Shown here in pieces: positions 14,682 to 22,410 of a DNA stretch of 28,370 bases. The position numbers and the translations under genes were made by a program. The DNA is from Limnochordia bacterium. Its GTDB lineage: Bacteria; Bacillota; Limnochordia; DUMW01. The DNA is taken from the NCBI GenBank assembly GCA_023230925.1, contig JALNWK010000038.1, forward strand, positions 1-28,370. The letters are read 5' to 3'. How positions within the stretch are numbered: position 1 is the first letter of the stretch; each line of letters opens with the position of its first letter. A model generated the notes under the pieces. That model had not been told where the DNA came from and made no database searches. It saw only the letters and a list, made by a program, of their open reading frames with translations.

Positions 14682-15587
14682 CTAGTCCACCATTAGCCCA
14701 GCCTTGGCATCAAGGGGTTTACGAACTGAAGCTTCAAGTACCGGGACACGCCTAGCCGCTTCAATCATCGCTTCAATACTAGGGCTGGAGGGAATCATGG
14801 CTAGACCAATTGCTCCCGTTTGCGCGTCCCGCCGGGGCAGAGGCAAATACTCCGGTTCCCCGATGTCTAAACGCAGACCCAAAACCGCCGATAGATCATG
14901 TACAATTGCTTGCATCTGCCCGGGACTTGCTAAGGTGGCCTTGGCATTTGGGTCCTTTGGGGAAATGATCACCCCTTGCCCGTGGGTTAGATATCTTTGC
15001 CTGGATTCCTGTAACCCAATGTTCATAATCACGATGTGATCAACTCTTAGTAAGGGCCCATCAAAACTGATTATTCCCGGTTTAATATCGGCTATATCAC
15101 CGATGTGTTTACCCCGCATGAGTTTATTCAGTGAGTAGGCACTTAGAAGGCCAATGCCAACAGCAACCATAAACCGCCAACCCTCATGCAAGGATGCCGT
15201 CGCCATGTAACCAATACTAACCAACAACGCTACGAATATGGCTAAGTAGTTCCGGGCTTCAAACACCCGGGCGATCCCTTCAATGTATGCAGTACCCCGC
15301 TGAACGAGCTCTGTTGGTTCTAGGTTCAGCAAAGTCTTTCGTTCCATATCCCGCACTTCCCGAAACTGGGTGGCGGCCAAGGCCAAGAAAGTGGCCGCGG
15401 TAAAATCCTGGTTGAGCAAGGCCGGCAGGGCCACAGCACCTAAAAAGGCCGCGATAAACCCCAAGGAAAGATGAATAATGTACCCTTGGGGATAACTTGG
15501 ATACTGTCTGTAATCAATCCGAAGCATATACAACCTAGCAAGGGTACCCATCAGCGTACCCAAAGGAACACAGATCAGGTAATCCAT
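14682..15587 (-). CDS. YIEGIA-family membrane protein
   Basis: Carries the family's name-giving signature: AYIEGIARVFEARNYLAIF at about residues 100-118. Four or so hydrophobic segments in the first half (5-27, 36-55, 115-130, 140-155) and a soluble C-terminal half fit a polytopic membrane protein. The family occurs in endospore formers and its function is not established. I start at the ATG at 15587, which follows the spoIIP stop by 4 bases. An earlier TTG at 15632 would overlap spoIIP by 41 bases, and is less likely. The SD is weak, so translation is probably coupled to spoIIP. The product would be 301 residues. Confidence 0.85.
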   Translation of the reverse strand: MDYLICVPLGTLMGTLARLYMLRIDYRQYPSYPQGYIIHLSLGFIAAFLGAVALPALLNQDFTAATFLALAATQFREVRDMERKTLLNLEPTELVQRGTAYIEGIARVFEARNYLAIFVALLVSIGYMATASLHEGWRFMVAVGIGLLSAYSLNKLMRGKHIGDIADIKPGIISFDGPLLRVDHIVIMNIGLQESRQRYLTHGQGVIISPKDPNAKATLASPGQMQAIVHDLSAVLGLRLDIGEPEYLPLPRRDAQTGAIGLAMIPSSPSIEAMIEAARRVPVLEASVRKPLDAKAGLMVD

Positions 15588-15591
15588 AGAG

Positions 15592-16740
15592 CTAATCCCG
15601 TCTCTGGCCAAGAAGTGATCCCGCATCCTCAACTACGGCACTGAAGTCCCCCCGGAAAATTTGGCTGACCTTTCCTTTAAACTCCTCCATCGAACCGGAG
15701 TTCAAGGCCGTAAAGGCAACAATCGCCACCACCATTAAGAGGAACAGAAAAACTGCGGTGGCCAACGCTGCACTGCCCATCCGGCGAAGCACACTGGGTT
15801 GGGTCCCCATCCCAATCCCCGCCGCCACCGGAATCACCTCGGAAAAGAACTTCGCGGCATTCTGCGCCCTTTCCAGGGAAATGGTGTGGGTACCCATTTC
15901 CAGAAGAATGGCCTTTGGACCCAGATCCTGGTTGTAATTACCCTGGGCCATGAAGATACCTTCGATAATCCCCGGATACTTATCATCAGCTACTGCCTTA
16001 ATCCTTTTGGCGTATTCTAGGTTAGTAGCCATGTTGGGATTCTGCCTTCCCACAACGATCCTGACCTTACTGGCCGGCATACCTTCAACTTCCGTGGCGT
16101 AAAATTCAGGGGGAAGAGCATCCCGGTGCACATCAATCAGGGTTGAAGGAGCGGATTTCATCAACTGCATCGCGGTCCGCCGGGAACGCATATAGGCTCC
16201 GCCGTCATGGGGATTGTGATTATTCTGGGACCAAAGTGCTTTATAGCCCATGCTTTGAAACTCATCACGAAAGGTCCTACCCACTTCGTAGATATCCCCC
16301 ACGTCCTTTGACTCAATTCCGCTAGTGGGCACAAAGGATTCATCACTATGGGTATGGTAGAGGGCGATGGGACCACTAGTTCCCATATTGACCGCCCAAC
16401 GTCCTGAAAGTGCGGCAAAGACATCCTGAAAAAAAGTGGTTCCACCAATACTGGTCAGGGAGCCAACATCGGGTAACTCCACTGTCTCAATATATTTACA
16501 GTGAACTACATCCTCACCTACATCAATGACCTCATACATGCGGTTGTCTGCGGCAATATACTGGTCGCCTTTGCCCAAAAGGCGCGCTGTCAAGGTGAGG
16601 GCGTCGCCTGCTTGGTCAACCATCTGCCAATAGTGATCCGTAAGCTCAAAGCATTCGTCCTTCGGGGGCGAAAAGGCCACCGCCCAGTTCACGCAAAACA
16701 GCAAAGGAAATGAGACGATTACTGCAATAAGCCTACTCAT
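15592..16740 (-). CDS. spoIIP: SpoIIP-family sporulation cell-wall hydrolase
   Basis: SpoIIP is an amidase and endopeptidase that thins the septal peptidoglycan during engulfment, working with SpoIID and SpoIIM. The 382-residue protein has a signal peptide (1-22, ending AVAFS), the zinc-site segment LYHTHSDESFVP (127-138), DVHRDA (203-208) and the terminal catalytic region KAILLEMGTH (276-285) with Glu281. There is an additional hydrophobic segment near the C-terminus (about 325-345) followed by a basic tail, so this form may be held in the membrane by its C-terminus. The chosen ATG (16740) has AAGGAGG at 9 bases and overlaps the preceding gene's stop by 8 bases. A longer frame to 16854 is an artefact of that overlap. 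In Bacillus the family member is sigma-E-controlled; a second paralogue elsewhere in the genome is possible. Confidence 0.9.
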   Translation of the reverse strand: MSRLIAVIVSFPLLFCVNWAVAFSPPKDECFELTDHYWQMVDQAGDALTLTARLLGKGDQYIAADNRMYEVIDVGEDVVHCKYIETVELPDVGSLTSIGGTTFFQDVFAALSGRWAVNMGTSGPIALYHTHSDESFVPTSGIESKDVGDIYEVGRTFRDEFQSMGYKALWSQNNHNPHDGGAYMRSRRTAMQLMKSAPSTLIDVHRDALPPEFYATEVEGMPASKVRIVVGRQNPNMATNLEYAKRIKAVADDKYPGIIEGIFMAQGNYNQDLGPKAILLEMGTHTISLERAQNAAKFFSEVIPVAAGIGMGTQPSVLRRMGSAALATAVFLFLLMVVAIVAFTALNSGSMEEFKGKVSQIFRGDFSAVVEDAGSLLGQRRD

Positions 16741-17434
16741 CAGCTTCATCCTCCTTGGAAACTTCCCGTTCAAACTCCTCATTCCGCAACTGCAGTGGAG
16801 TATCCGGTCGTTGTTTTGGGCCACCCTGGAGGCGCTCTCTGACCTCACCCACAACCTCGGCCAATCCCACCGCGATTAACCCGGCAAGAACAGTGGCATC
16901 GAATACTCCGGCACCACCAATGGCTACCGTCGCCGGAATGCCCTCGACCACCGCCCGGATCAGGTGGATCACATCAAGGGTCACAATCCCCAGGGTGCCC
17001 GCAATGAAAGCAGAACGTCTTGAACGGCCAGCAAGATATCCCGAAACACCGGCCACGATACCAAAAAGCCAGATGGGATCAATGAATACTTCCTGGGGCG
17101 GATTAAAATCCGTGATGTTGTTGACAACCACCAGCACAATTGCTGTGACCGCCGTGGCAATGAGTGCCCGCACCCACTCAACCCGTTCATCGGCTGTGAC
17201 GAGTAAGTACACAGCCACAATCAGGGGAATTAGGGCACCACCCACGTTAAGGCTCACCTGTAACCGGTCTTTGAAAAGCGGGAGATCGATGAAGCTAGCA
17301 ACCACCATTAAACCGATGATAATCAAGGCTTGTCGGTCATCTAGACGCATGCGATCAAGTACCCTATGCAACAATCCAAAGTATATCAGGACTGCCACAA
17401 TAAACAGAAGTATTAGCCCAATGGCCAAGGCCAT
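16733..17434 (-). CDS. DUF1614 membrane protein
   Basis: A 233-residue polytopic membrane protein of the DUF1614 family, with about six hydrophobic segments and the conserved run SRRSAFIAGTLGIVTLDVIH, then GGAGVFDATVLAGLIAVGLAE near residue 180. The last 40 residues are polar and acidic (SKEDEADE), placed in the cytoplasm. The start is taken at the ATG at 17434, with GAGGG 5 bases upstream; a GTG precedes it directly. It overlaps spoIIP by 8 bases and heads the operon. The family has no known function. Its place next to SpoIIP and YIEGIA argues for a membrane role in sporulation, which is inference. Confidence 0.85.
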   Translation of the reverse strand: MALAIGLILLFIVAVLIYFGLLHRVLDRMRLDDRQALIIIGLMVVASFIDLPLFKDRLQVSLNVGGALIPLIVAVYLLVTADERVEWVRALIATAVTAIVLVVVNNITDFNPPQEVFIDPIWLFGIVAGVSGYLAGRSRRSAFIAGTLGIVTLDVIHLIRAVVEGIPATVAIGGAGVFDATVLAGLIAVGLAEVVGEVRERLQGGPKQRPDTPLQLRNEEFEREVSKEDEADE

Positions 17435-17486
17435 CACATCCCTCGCGTTGCTTTTCTACCCCTTAGAATATCCTTGGTATTTCGGG

Positions 17487-17516
17487 ATTATACAGCCAGG
17501 ACTTGGTCAATGTCAT
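17487..17516 (-). promoter_or_regulatory. Promoter of the DUF1614-spoIIP-YIEGIA operon
   Basis: -35 ATGACA (17511-17516), 18-base spacer, -10 TATAAT (17487-17492). It is of sigma-A type; a sigma-E promoter could lie nearby but was not recognised. Confidence 0.45.
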
Positions 17517-17700
17517 AAATGCCTATTCCGAGCCTAGTAGTGGAGAAACTCCACACATTCACGGGAACCCAACTTTACTACCTGCATGCACCCCAACCGT
17601 CCGATGCTGCTGCCTAATCAACACCATGGGGCAGATCCAATCTCGCATACAAGAGGCCACGGACCATAAGGACTAGGCCGGCATTCATTTCCCTTGATAC

Positions 17701-17729
17701 TTGCACTCCTTCCTAGCTTTAGGTATAAT
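17701..17729 (+). promoter_or_regulatory. Strong promoter upstream of the structured region
   Basis: -35 TTGCAC (17701-17706), 17-base spacer, -10 TATAAT (17724-17729). Transcription would start near 17736, 200 bases before the OsmC gene, in a region with no reading frame. Confidence 0.65.
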
Positions 17730-17735
17730 TTTCAT

Positions 17736-17890
17736 ACTCACACATTGAAAGGGATGTGGTAACATGAGTTTCCCTTCGTTAGGCTGCAGGCACCGGCTTG
17801 CTTGGGAGGGGGACACCTTAAGCACCAGTAACTCCGCGGTTTAGGTCCTGGCATCCCCACGTAAGCCTGCAGTTACCTTTCCCACCGCAT
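17736..17890 (+). ncRNA. Candidate structured RNA between promoter and OsmC gene
   Basis: The transcript from the promoter at 17701 would form an elongated hairpin. GGG (17751-17753) pairs with CCC, GGTAAC (17758-17763) with GTTACC (17872-17877), TGCAGGC with GCCTGCA (17865-17871), and GGGGA with TCCCC nearer the tip, where CCAG pairs with CTGG. A bulge of 21 bases lies on the 5' side only. The overall shape, a long irregular rod with an asymmetric opening and no reading frame, recalls 6S RNA, but length and conserved bases do not settle it. No terminator follows; a second promoter (17873-17901) overlaps its end. An unknown leader element for OsmC is the alternative. Confidence 0.4.
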
Positions 17891-17901
17891 TATAGTATAG
17901 T
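17873..17901 (+). promoter_or_regulatory. Second promoter for the OsmC gene
   Basis: -35 TTACCT (17873-17878), 17-base spacer, -10 TATAGT (17896-17901). It lies within the end of the candidate structured RNA. Confidence 0.45.
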
Positions 17902-17936
17902 TTGGTAACAGCACACTAACACTAATCTCTGGATTC

Positions 17937-18389
17937 ATGTTAAGGAGAGTGACAAAACTGAAACTAAAGTTTAGCGTCAAAGCGAGCAGTGCCAATCCCA
18001 CCAAGACCATCGTTAGCGCACGAAACTTCCAGATCATTGTTGATGAGCCCAAAAATCAAGGCGGCACAGACGATGGGGCCACCCCCGTTGAATATGTCCT
18101 AGCTGCTTTGGCTGGATGCCTAAATGTCGTCGGTCATGTCGTTGCCAAGGAAATGGACATGCCCCTTACTGGGATAGACTTCGAGTTGGAAGGGGATCTA
18201 AACCCAGCAAAATTCATGGGCAAGTCCGCTAAGGAACGAGCTGGTTACCAAGAGATTAGGGTTAAGATGACTCCCCAAACAACCGCCGATACCAAGACCA
18301 TAGAAGAATGGCTGAAAACTGTGGAGGCAAGATGTCCAGTTAGCGACAATCTCGTGAACCCAACGCCGGTAAAGATCACCATCGGTTAA
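17937..18389 (+). CDS. OsmC-family peroxiredoxin-like protein
   Basis: A 150-residue member of the OsmC/Ohr family of thiol peroxidases. It has both key cysteines: Cys61 in ALAGCLN and Cys133 in EARCPVSD. The family motif TPVEYVLAALAGC is intact. The start is unclear. The ATG at 17937 has no SD. AAGGAG (17942-17947 region) lies 10 bases before a CTG at 17958, which would give KLKFSVKASSANPT, the natural start of the family. A GTG at 17949 is too close to the SD. The protein would detoxify organic peroxides or act in a similar thiol-based step. No regulator gene is nearby. The plus-strand promoters at 17701 and 17873 serve it. Confidence 0.88.
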   Translation: MLRRVTKLKLKFSVKASSANPTKTIVSARNFQIIVDEPKNQGGTDDGATPVEYVLAALAGCLNVVGHVVAKEMDMPLTGIDFELEGDLNPAKFMGKSAKERAGYQEIRVKMTPQTTADTKTIEEWLKTVEARCPVSDNLVNPTPVKITIG

Positions 18390-18863
18390 GGGACCACTTT
18401 GATCAAGCGTTCCTCCCGCCAAGCGTGGGTGCATAGCCAAACCTTACTTACGCCTCCGATAGACCGCGTTTTGTAGGTACATGATCAACCCAGACAGTTC
18501 ATCCAAAACCGATGGACTGTCTGGAACCTCATGAATAGCCTACCGACCAGCAAAATACCGAAGGTAGGTACCTGTCCGCAGATATAGATTACCTCATCTG
18601 CTTTCCCGGTAGTCTGTGAGACAAGCCTGAGAACAAGACATGACGGTTATCAGGCAGACTATGAATCGTAGCTCCATTAGGAAGGGCATATTCGGCAGGG
18701 AACTCCCTCCACCGATTGCAGATTGCCGAAGCCTTAGATGTTTGGTTAAAACACATAAGAGTTGCATGACCACTAACAATTATGCTGCAGTTGCAGATTA
18801 CCTTCAGGTCGGTGCTCTGTTTTGTAAAGACCAACCAAAGGACAACCTGTTAGTAACAAGTTT
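18390..18863. other. Intergenic; no gene recognised
   Basis: Several short frames occur on both strands but none has an SD or family resemblance. The one clear structure is the hairpin at 18490-18524. The rest may be decayed sequence. Confidence 0.4.
18490..18524. repeat. Long hairpin without a T-run
   Basis: CCAGACAGTTCATC (18490-18503) and GATGGACTGTCTGG (18511-18524) form a 14-pair stem with one G-U pair and a seven-base loop. It may end the OsmC transcript, but no T-run follows on either strand. It may also be a remnant of a repetitive element. Confidence 0.6.
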
Positions 18864-18898
18864 AAAAAGGGGCAATGTGCTTCGCGCACATAGCCCCT
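18864..18898 (-). terminator. Rho-independent terminator of the aro-ispH/rpsA operon
   Basis: On the minus strand AGGGGC, then ATGTGC, loop and GCACAT, then GCCCC and five T (TTTTTAAA), 19 bases behind the ispH-rpsA stop. Confidence 0.9.
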
Positions 18899-18917
18899 CA
18901 CCCTTACAGACCTAGCT

Positions 18918-20999
18918 TTATTCCTCAGACTGGTTAAACAGACTACTCAGATCGCCAACCACATCGCCAATCTTCACATTACCGTTATCGGTCTGCTCTT
19001 GATAGATCTCTTCCTGTTGTTTCTTGGTGTTTTCCTGGGCATCCCGCAAGCTTAGCCCAATCCGGTGAGCACCTTCATCGATATTCAGGATTTTTACCTT
19101 CACCTTTTCACCGGTGGTGACTACATCTTCTGGCCTAGTCACATGATAGTCTGCAAGCTGGGAAATATGCACCAAGCCTTCAACTCCATCCTCAAGCTGG
19201 ACAAAAGCACCAAAATCCACGATCCGAGTGATCTCACCTTGCACAATCTGATCAACACTGTAGCGACCACCAATGTTCGTCCAAGGATCGGGCTTGGTCT
19301 GCTTCAGTCCCAAAGAGATCCGCTCCCTCTCCGGTTCTAGCTTCAAGATCATCACGTCAATGGTGTCGTCTACGGCAACAACATCCTTTGGATGTCGGAC
19401 TCGACCCCAGGACATTTCCGATACATGAAGGAGACCTTCCACACCGTTGCCAATATCCACAAAGGCACCGAAATCAGTGAGTCGTCGTACCACGCCCTGT
19501 ACGATATCACCCTCATTAAGTTCTTCGTAGATCGTTTCCTTCGCCTTCTCATACTCCTCTTCCAGTACTTGTTTGCGAGAAAGTACAACGTTATTCTTGG
19601 CCCGGTCCAGTTCGATGACCTTCAACGTGAATTTCGCGTTCTCTTTCACGTACTTATCGAGATCATCCACATAGCCCATATCTACATGGGAAGCCGGGAT
19701 AAAACCACGTACACCAACATCCACCAGCAGACCGCCTTTTACCCGCTCCTTTACCACGGCCTCAATGGTTTGCCCCGTTTCATAGGCATCTTGGAGTTTA
19801 GACCAGGCCAATTCCCGATCAGCCCGGCGCTTGGATAGGATTACTGTATCATCCTCGACCTTCGCCACATAAACGTGGATTTGATCCCCTTTCTCCAGTT
19901 TGCCAGGTCCCACTTCCTTGGTTGGAATCGTCCCCTCGAATTTGTAACTGATGTCCACCATAACCTCATCGGGGCCGACCTCTTCAACCCGACCTTCAAT
20001 GATCTCCCCAGCTTGGAGATCAACAAAACTGCTCTCATAGTCGGCTAGTTGTTGCTCAACCGGTGCCTCTTGTTTCTCCTCTTGGGGAGCTTCAGTGGTC
20101 TCTTCCTGTTTCTCTGTTTCCTCAACTTGCGCATTCTCTTCCTGCAATGTGTCCAGTTCCTTGTTTAGTTCACTCATTCTGTCTAGTACCCCCTCAATTA
20201 TCCACGAAGGCGTTGAAGCACCTGCGGTTATTCCCACTTTGTCCACATTCTCAAACCAACCGGATTCGATCTCTTCGGCGATTTCAATGTGGTAAACCAC
20301 GGTGTTCACATCCTTGCAGATTTCCACCAATCGTCTTGTATTTGCACTATTTCGTCCACCGACCACCAGCATTACATCCACTTGCTGAGCTAAACTTAGT
20401 GCGGCGGCCTGTCTTTCACTTGTGGCAGTGCAGATTGTATTGTAAACCCTTACTTCCTGGGACCTTTTTAACAACTCAGCCACACACGCCTGTAGGTTTT
20501 GTAAGGTTTGGGTCGTCTGAGCTAAGATACCCACATGCCTGTGCACTTCCATTTTCCCTACATCCCCGGGTTCCTTGACGATCGTAGCCTGGTTCTTCGT
20601 TGCCCCGTTAATCGCTATGACCTCAGGGTGATCAGGATCACCTACAATCACCACCTGGTATCTCTCTGTTGAAAGCGTGTCGGCAAGTCTAATCGCCCGC
20701 CGTACAAAAGGACAGGTGGCATCGATAACCGCTAATCCCTTGTCCTTGGCTTGCTCAATGAGGTTAGGCGCAACACCATGGCACCGGATAATCAAAGTTC
20801 CTTCCGAAACATGATCAAGATCCATTACAGTAGTTACACCGAGTTTCTCAAGCATTTCAATAGCTTGGGGATTGTGGATTAACGGTCCCAGGACACTGAT
20901 TGGTCCAGCATGATTAGTGCTGGCGGCCTCTTGGGTTAATTCAAAGGCTCTTTTTACCCCAAAGCAAAACCCGGCTTTCTCTGCTAGCAGGATCTCCAT
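18918..20999 (-). CDS. ispH-rpsA: IspH (HMBPP reductase) fused to 30S ribosomal protein S1
   Basis: One 693-residue protein. Residues 1-275 are 4-hydroxy-3-methylbut-2-enyl diphosphate reductase, the last step of the MEP isoprenoid route. It keeps the cluster cysteines Cys12 (GFCFGV), Cys96 (DATCPF) and Cys190 (NTICTAT), plus His42, His74, His124 and Glu126 in the usual numbering. A Glu/Gln-rich linker (about 278-325) leads to four S1 RNA-binding domains (about 331-391, 409-475, 496-566, 585-653). These make up an S1-type protein that helps mRNA binding on the 30S subunit. The fusion is known in Clostridia and other Bacillota, and its meaning is unclear. AAGGAGG is 9 bases before the ATG. It is the last gene of the run and is followed by a terminator. 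Confidence 0.97.
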   Translation of the reverse strand: MEILLAEKAGFCFGVKRAFELTQEAASTNHAGPISVLGPLIHNPQAIEMLEKLGVTTVMDLDHVSEGTLIIRCHGVAPNLIEQAKDKGLAVIDATCPFVRRAIRLADTLSTERYQVVIVGDPDHPEVIAINGATKNQATIVKEPGDVGKMEVHRHVGILAQTTQTLQNLQACVAELLKRSQEVRVYNTICTATSERQAAALSLAQQVDVMLVVGGRNSANTRRLVEICKDVNTVVYHIEIAEEIESGWFENVDKVGITAGASTPSWIIEGVLDRMSELNKELDTLQEENAQVEETEKQEETTEAPQEEKQEAPVEQQLADYESSFVDLQAGEIIEGRVEEVGPDEVMVDISYKFEGTIPTKEVGPGKLEKGDQIHVYVAKVEDDTVILSKRRADRELAWSKLQDAYETGQTIEAVVKERVKGGLLVDVGVRGFIPASHVDMGYVDDLDKYVKENAKFTLKVIELDRAKNNVVLSRKQVLEEEYEKAKETIYEELNEGDIVQGVVRRLTDFGAFVDIGNGVEGLLHVSEMSWGRVRHPKDVVAVDDTIDVMILKLEPERERISLGLKQTKPDPWTNIGGRYSVDQIVQGEITRIVDFGAFVQLEDGVEGLVHISQLADYHVTRPEDVVTTGEKVKVKILNIDEGAHRIGLSLRDAQENTKKQQEEIYQEQTDNGNVKIGDVVGDLSSLFNQSEE

Positions 21000-21053
21000 C
21001 AGTTACTTCCCTCCTTTACGGTTACTCTTTTGACTAGGCTCATTCCACGGTAA

Positions 21054-21656
21054 TCACCGTTCTTCCAACAAATTTTCGATGTTTTCCATCACCTTTGTTG
21101 TCAATTCCATTACATTATCCTTATGAAGCTTGGTCTCTTTTTCAACAGGGATCACTGTACCGATCTTCAGGGTGACGCGACTAAACCGGAAGAAATGCCT
21201 CTTGCTCAGCACCTTTTCGGTGCCAACAACAGCAACGGGCAGAATATTCGCCCCGGTTTTTAGAGCCAAAGCAGCTGCGCCACTTTGTCCCGGTAGCCTT
21301 TCCCCCTCTTCCGCCCGGGTACCTTCGGGAAAAATGCCTAAGACCTTCTCCTCTTGGAGAACCTGCAAAGCACGTCCCAAGGCTTTTCTATCTGCCCCAC
21401 CCCGTTGCACAGGAAAAGCACCTAGTCCTCGGATAAGAGCCCCCAAAACTGGAATCGTGAATAACTCGGCCTTGGCCATAAAGTAGACCCTTCTGGGCAT
21501 GCCCGCACCAATAACGGCGGGATCAAGATAACTAACATGATTCCCAGCCACAACCAACCGGCCGTCCTTAGGCACGTTTTCCTGTCCTTCAATTCTAAAC
21601 CAGAAGAATATTTTCAAAATGACCCAGGCAATCCACTTGACTATTCCGTACAGCAA
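21054..21656 (-). CDS. plsC: 1-acyl-sn-glycerol-3-phosphate acyltransferase
   Basis: Adds the second acyl chain in phosphatidic acid synthesis. It has the catalytic NHVSYLD (39-45) and the substrate motif FPEGTR (109-114), with an N-terminal membrane segment (about 5-20). The start is a TTG: GAGGAG lies 9 bases upstream and no ATG fits. The frame overlaps the end of cmk by 16 bases, a sign of translational coupling. A 54-base gap leads to ispH-rpsA. The cmk-plsC-ispH-rpsA order is common in the Bacillota. Length of 200 is normal. Confidence 0.95.
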   Translation of the reverse strand: MLYGIVKWIAWVILKIFFWFRIEGQENVPKDGRLVVAGNHVSYLDPAVIGAGMPRRVYFMAKAELFTIPVLGALIRGLGAFPVQRGGADRKALGRALQVLQEEKVLGIFPEGTRAEEGERLPGQSGAAALALKTGANILPVAVVGTEKVLSKRHFFRFSRVTLKIGTVIPVEKETKLHKDNVMELTTKVMENIENLLEER

Positions 21657-22318
21657 GATATAAATCTCCTCTTACACAAATCTACAATCATATTCACCAC
21701 ATCAGATATATCAAGTTCCGTGGAGTCCAAAACAAAGGCATCGGACGCTTTCTTTAAAGGCGCTAACGCTCGTTTCGTATCCTGCTCATCCCGGTGGGCA
21801 ATCTCCGATGAAATATCTTCCCATTTCACCTCAAAGCCTCGAGCCCGTAGCTCCTCAAATCTTCGTCTCGTCCGTTCAGCAAGACTTGCCGTAAGAAACA
21901 CCTTAACGTCGGCATCGGGTAATACAACAGTACCGATATCCCGACCATCCATAACCACACCCTTGTTTTTTGCCAATGCACGTTGCCACAGAACCATCTG
22001 TTCTCTAACCTCGGGTAATACAGAAACATCCGATGCTAGGGCACCAATTGTAGAACTACGGATTTTTTCAGATACGTCAACACCATCTAAGTATACTTGA
22101 TCGCCTTTAAGGTCGATGGAGGTCGTTTGAAGAAGAGCATAAATATCTGAAGGATTAAACAAACTGCATCCACTCTCTTGAGCTTTTAACGCAAAAGCCC
22201 GATACATCGCACCTGTATTGATATATTGGTAACCCAATCGTTCGGCTACTAATCTGGCCACCGTGCTTTTTCCTGCTCCGGCTGGACCATCAATCGCTAT
22301 CGACAACTTTTCAACCAT
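21641..22318 (-). CDS. cmk: Cytidylate kinase
   Basis: Phosphorylates CMP and dCMP for nucleotide and phospholipid synthesis. It has the P-loop DGPAGAGKSTVA (about 9-20) and the family's GAMYRAFAL, VVMDGRDIGTVVLPDA and RTRRRFEELRARG segments. I start at the ATG at 22318, where AAAGG lies 9 bases upstream; a longer frame to 22366 has no SD and adds residues that the family lacks. The product is 225 residues. It lies 92 bases behind aroA and overlaps plsC. Confidence 0.95.
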   Translation of the reverse strand: MVEKLSIAIDGPAGAGKSTVARLVAERLGYQYINTGAMYRAFALKAQESGCSLFNPSDIYALLQTTSIDLKGDQVYLDGVDVSEKIRSSTIGALASDVSVLPEVREQMVLWQRALAKNKGVVMDGRDIGTVVLPDADVKVFLTASLAERTRRRFEELRARGFEVKWEDISSEIAHRDEQDTKRALAPLKKASDAFVLDSTELDISDVVNMIVDLCKRRFISCCTE

Positions 22319-22410
22319 TACTCGCAACCTTTTTCCGTTTATCACGATTTTGTGTACTGGCCTCAAGTAGATATATTCTAGCCAAAACCGAATATTCCTC
22401 TTAATGGCAC

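Noticed and set aside
15592..16854. Longer SpoIIP start at 16854
   Set aside because: It would overlap the DUF1614 gene by more than 100 bases. The ATG at 16740 has AAGGAGG and a proper signal peptide.
16755..17537. 260-codon plus-strand frame
   Set aside because: It is antisense to the DUF1614 gene and is a composition-driven shadow of it.
20063..20578. 171-codon plus-strand frame
   Set aside because: It is antisense to the ispH part of the fusion gene.
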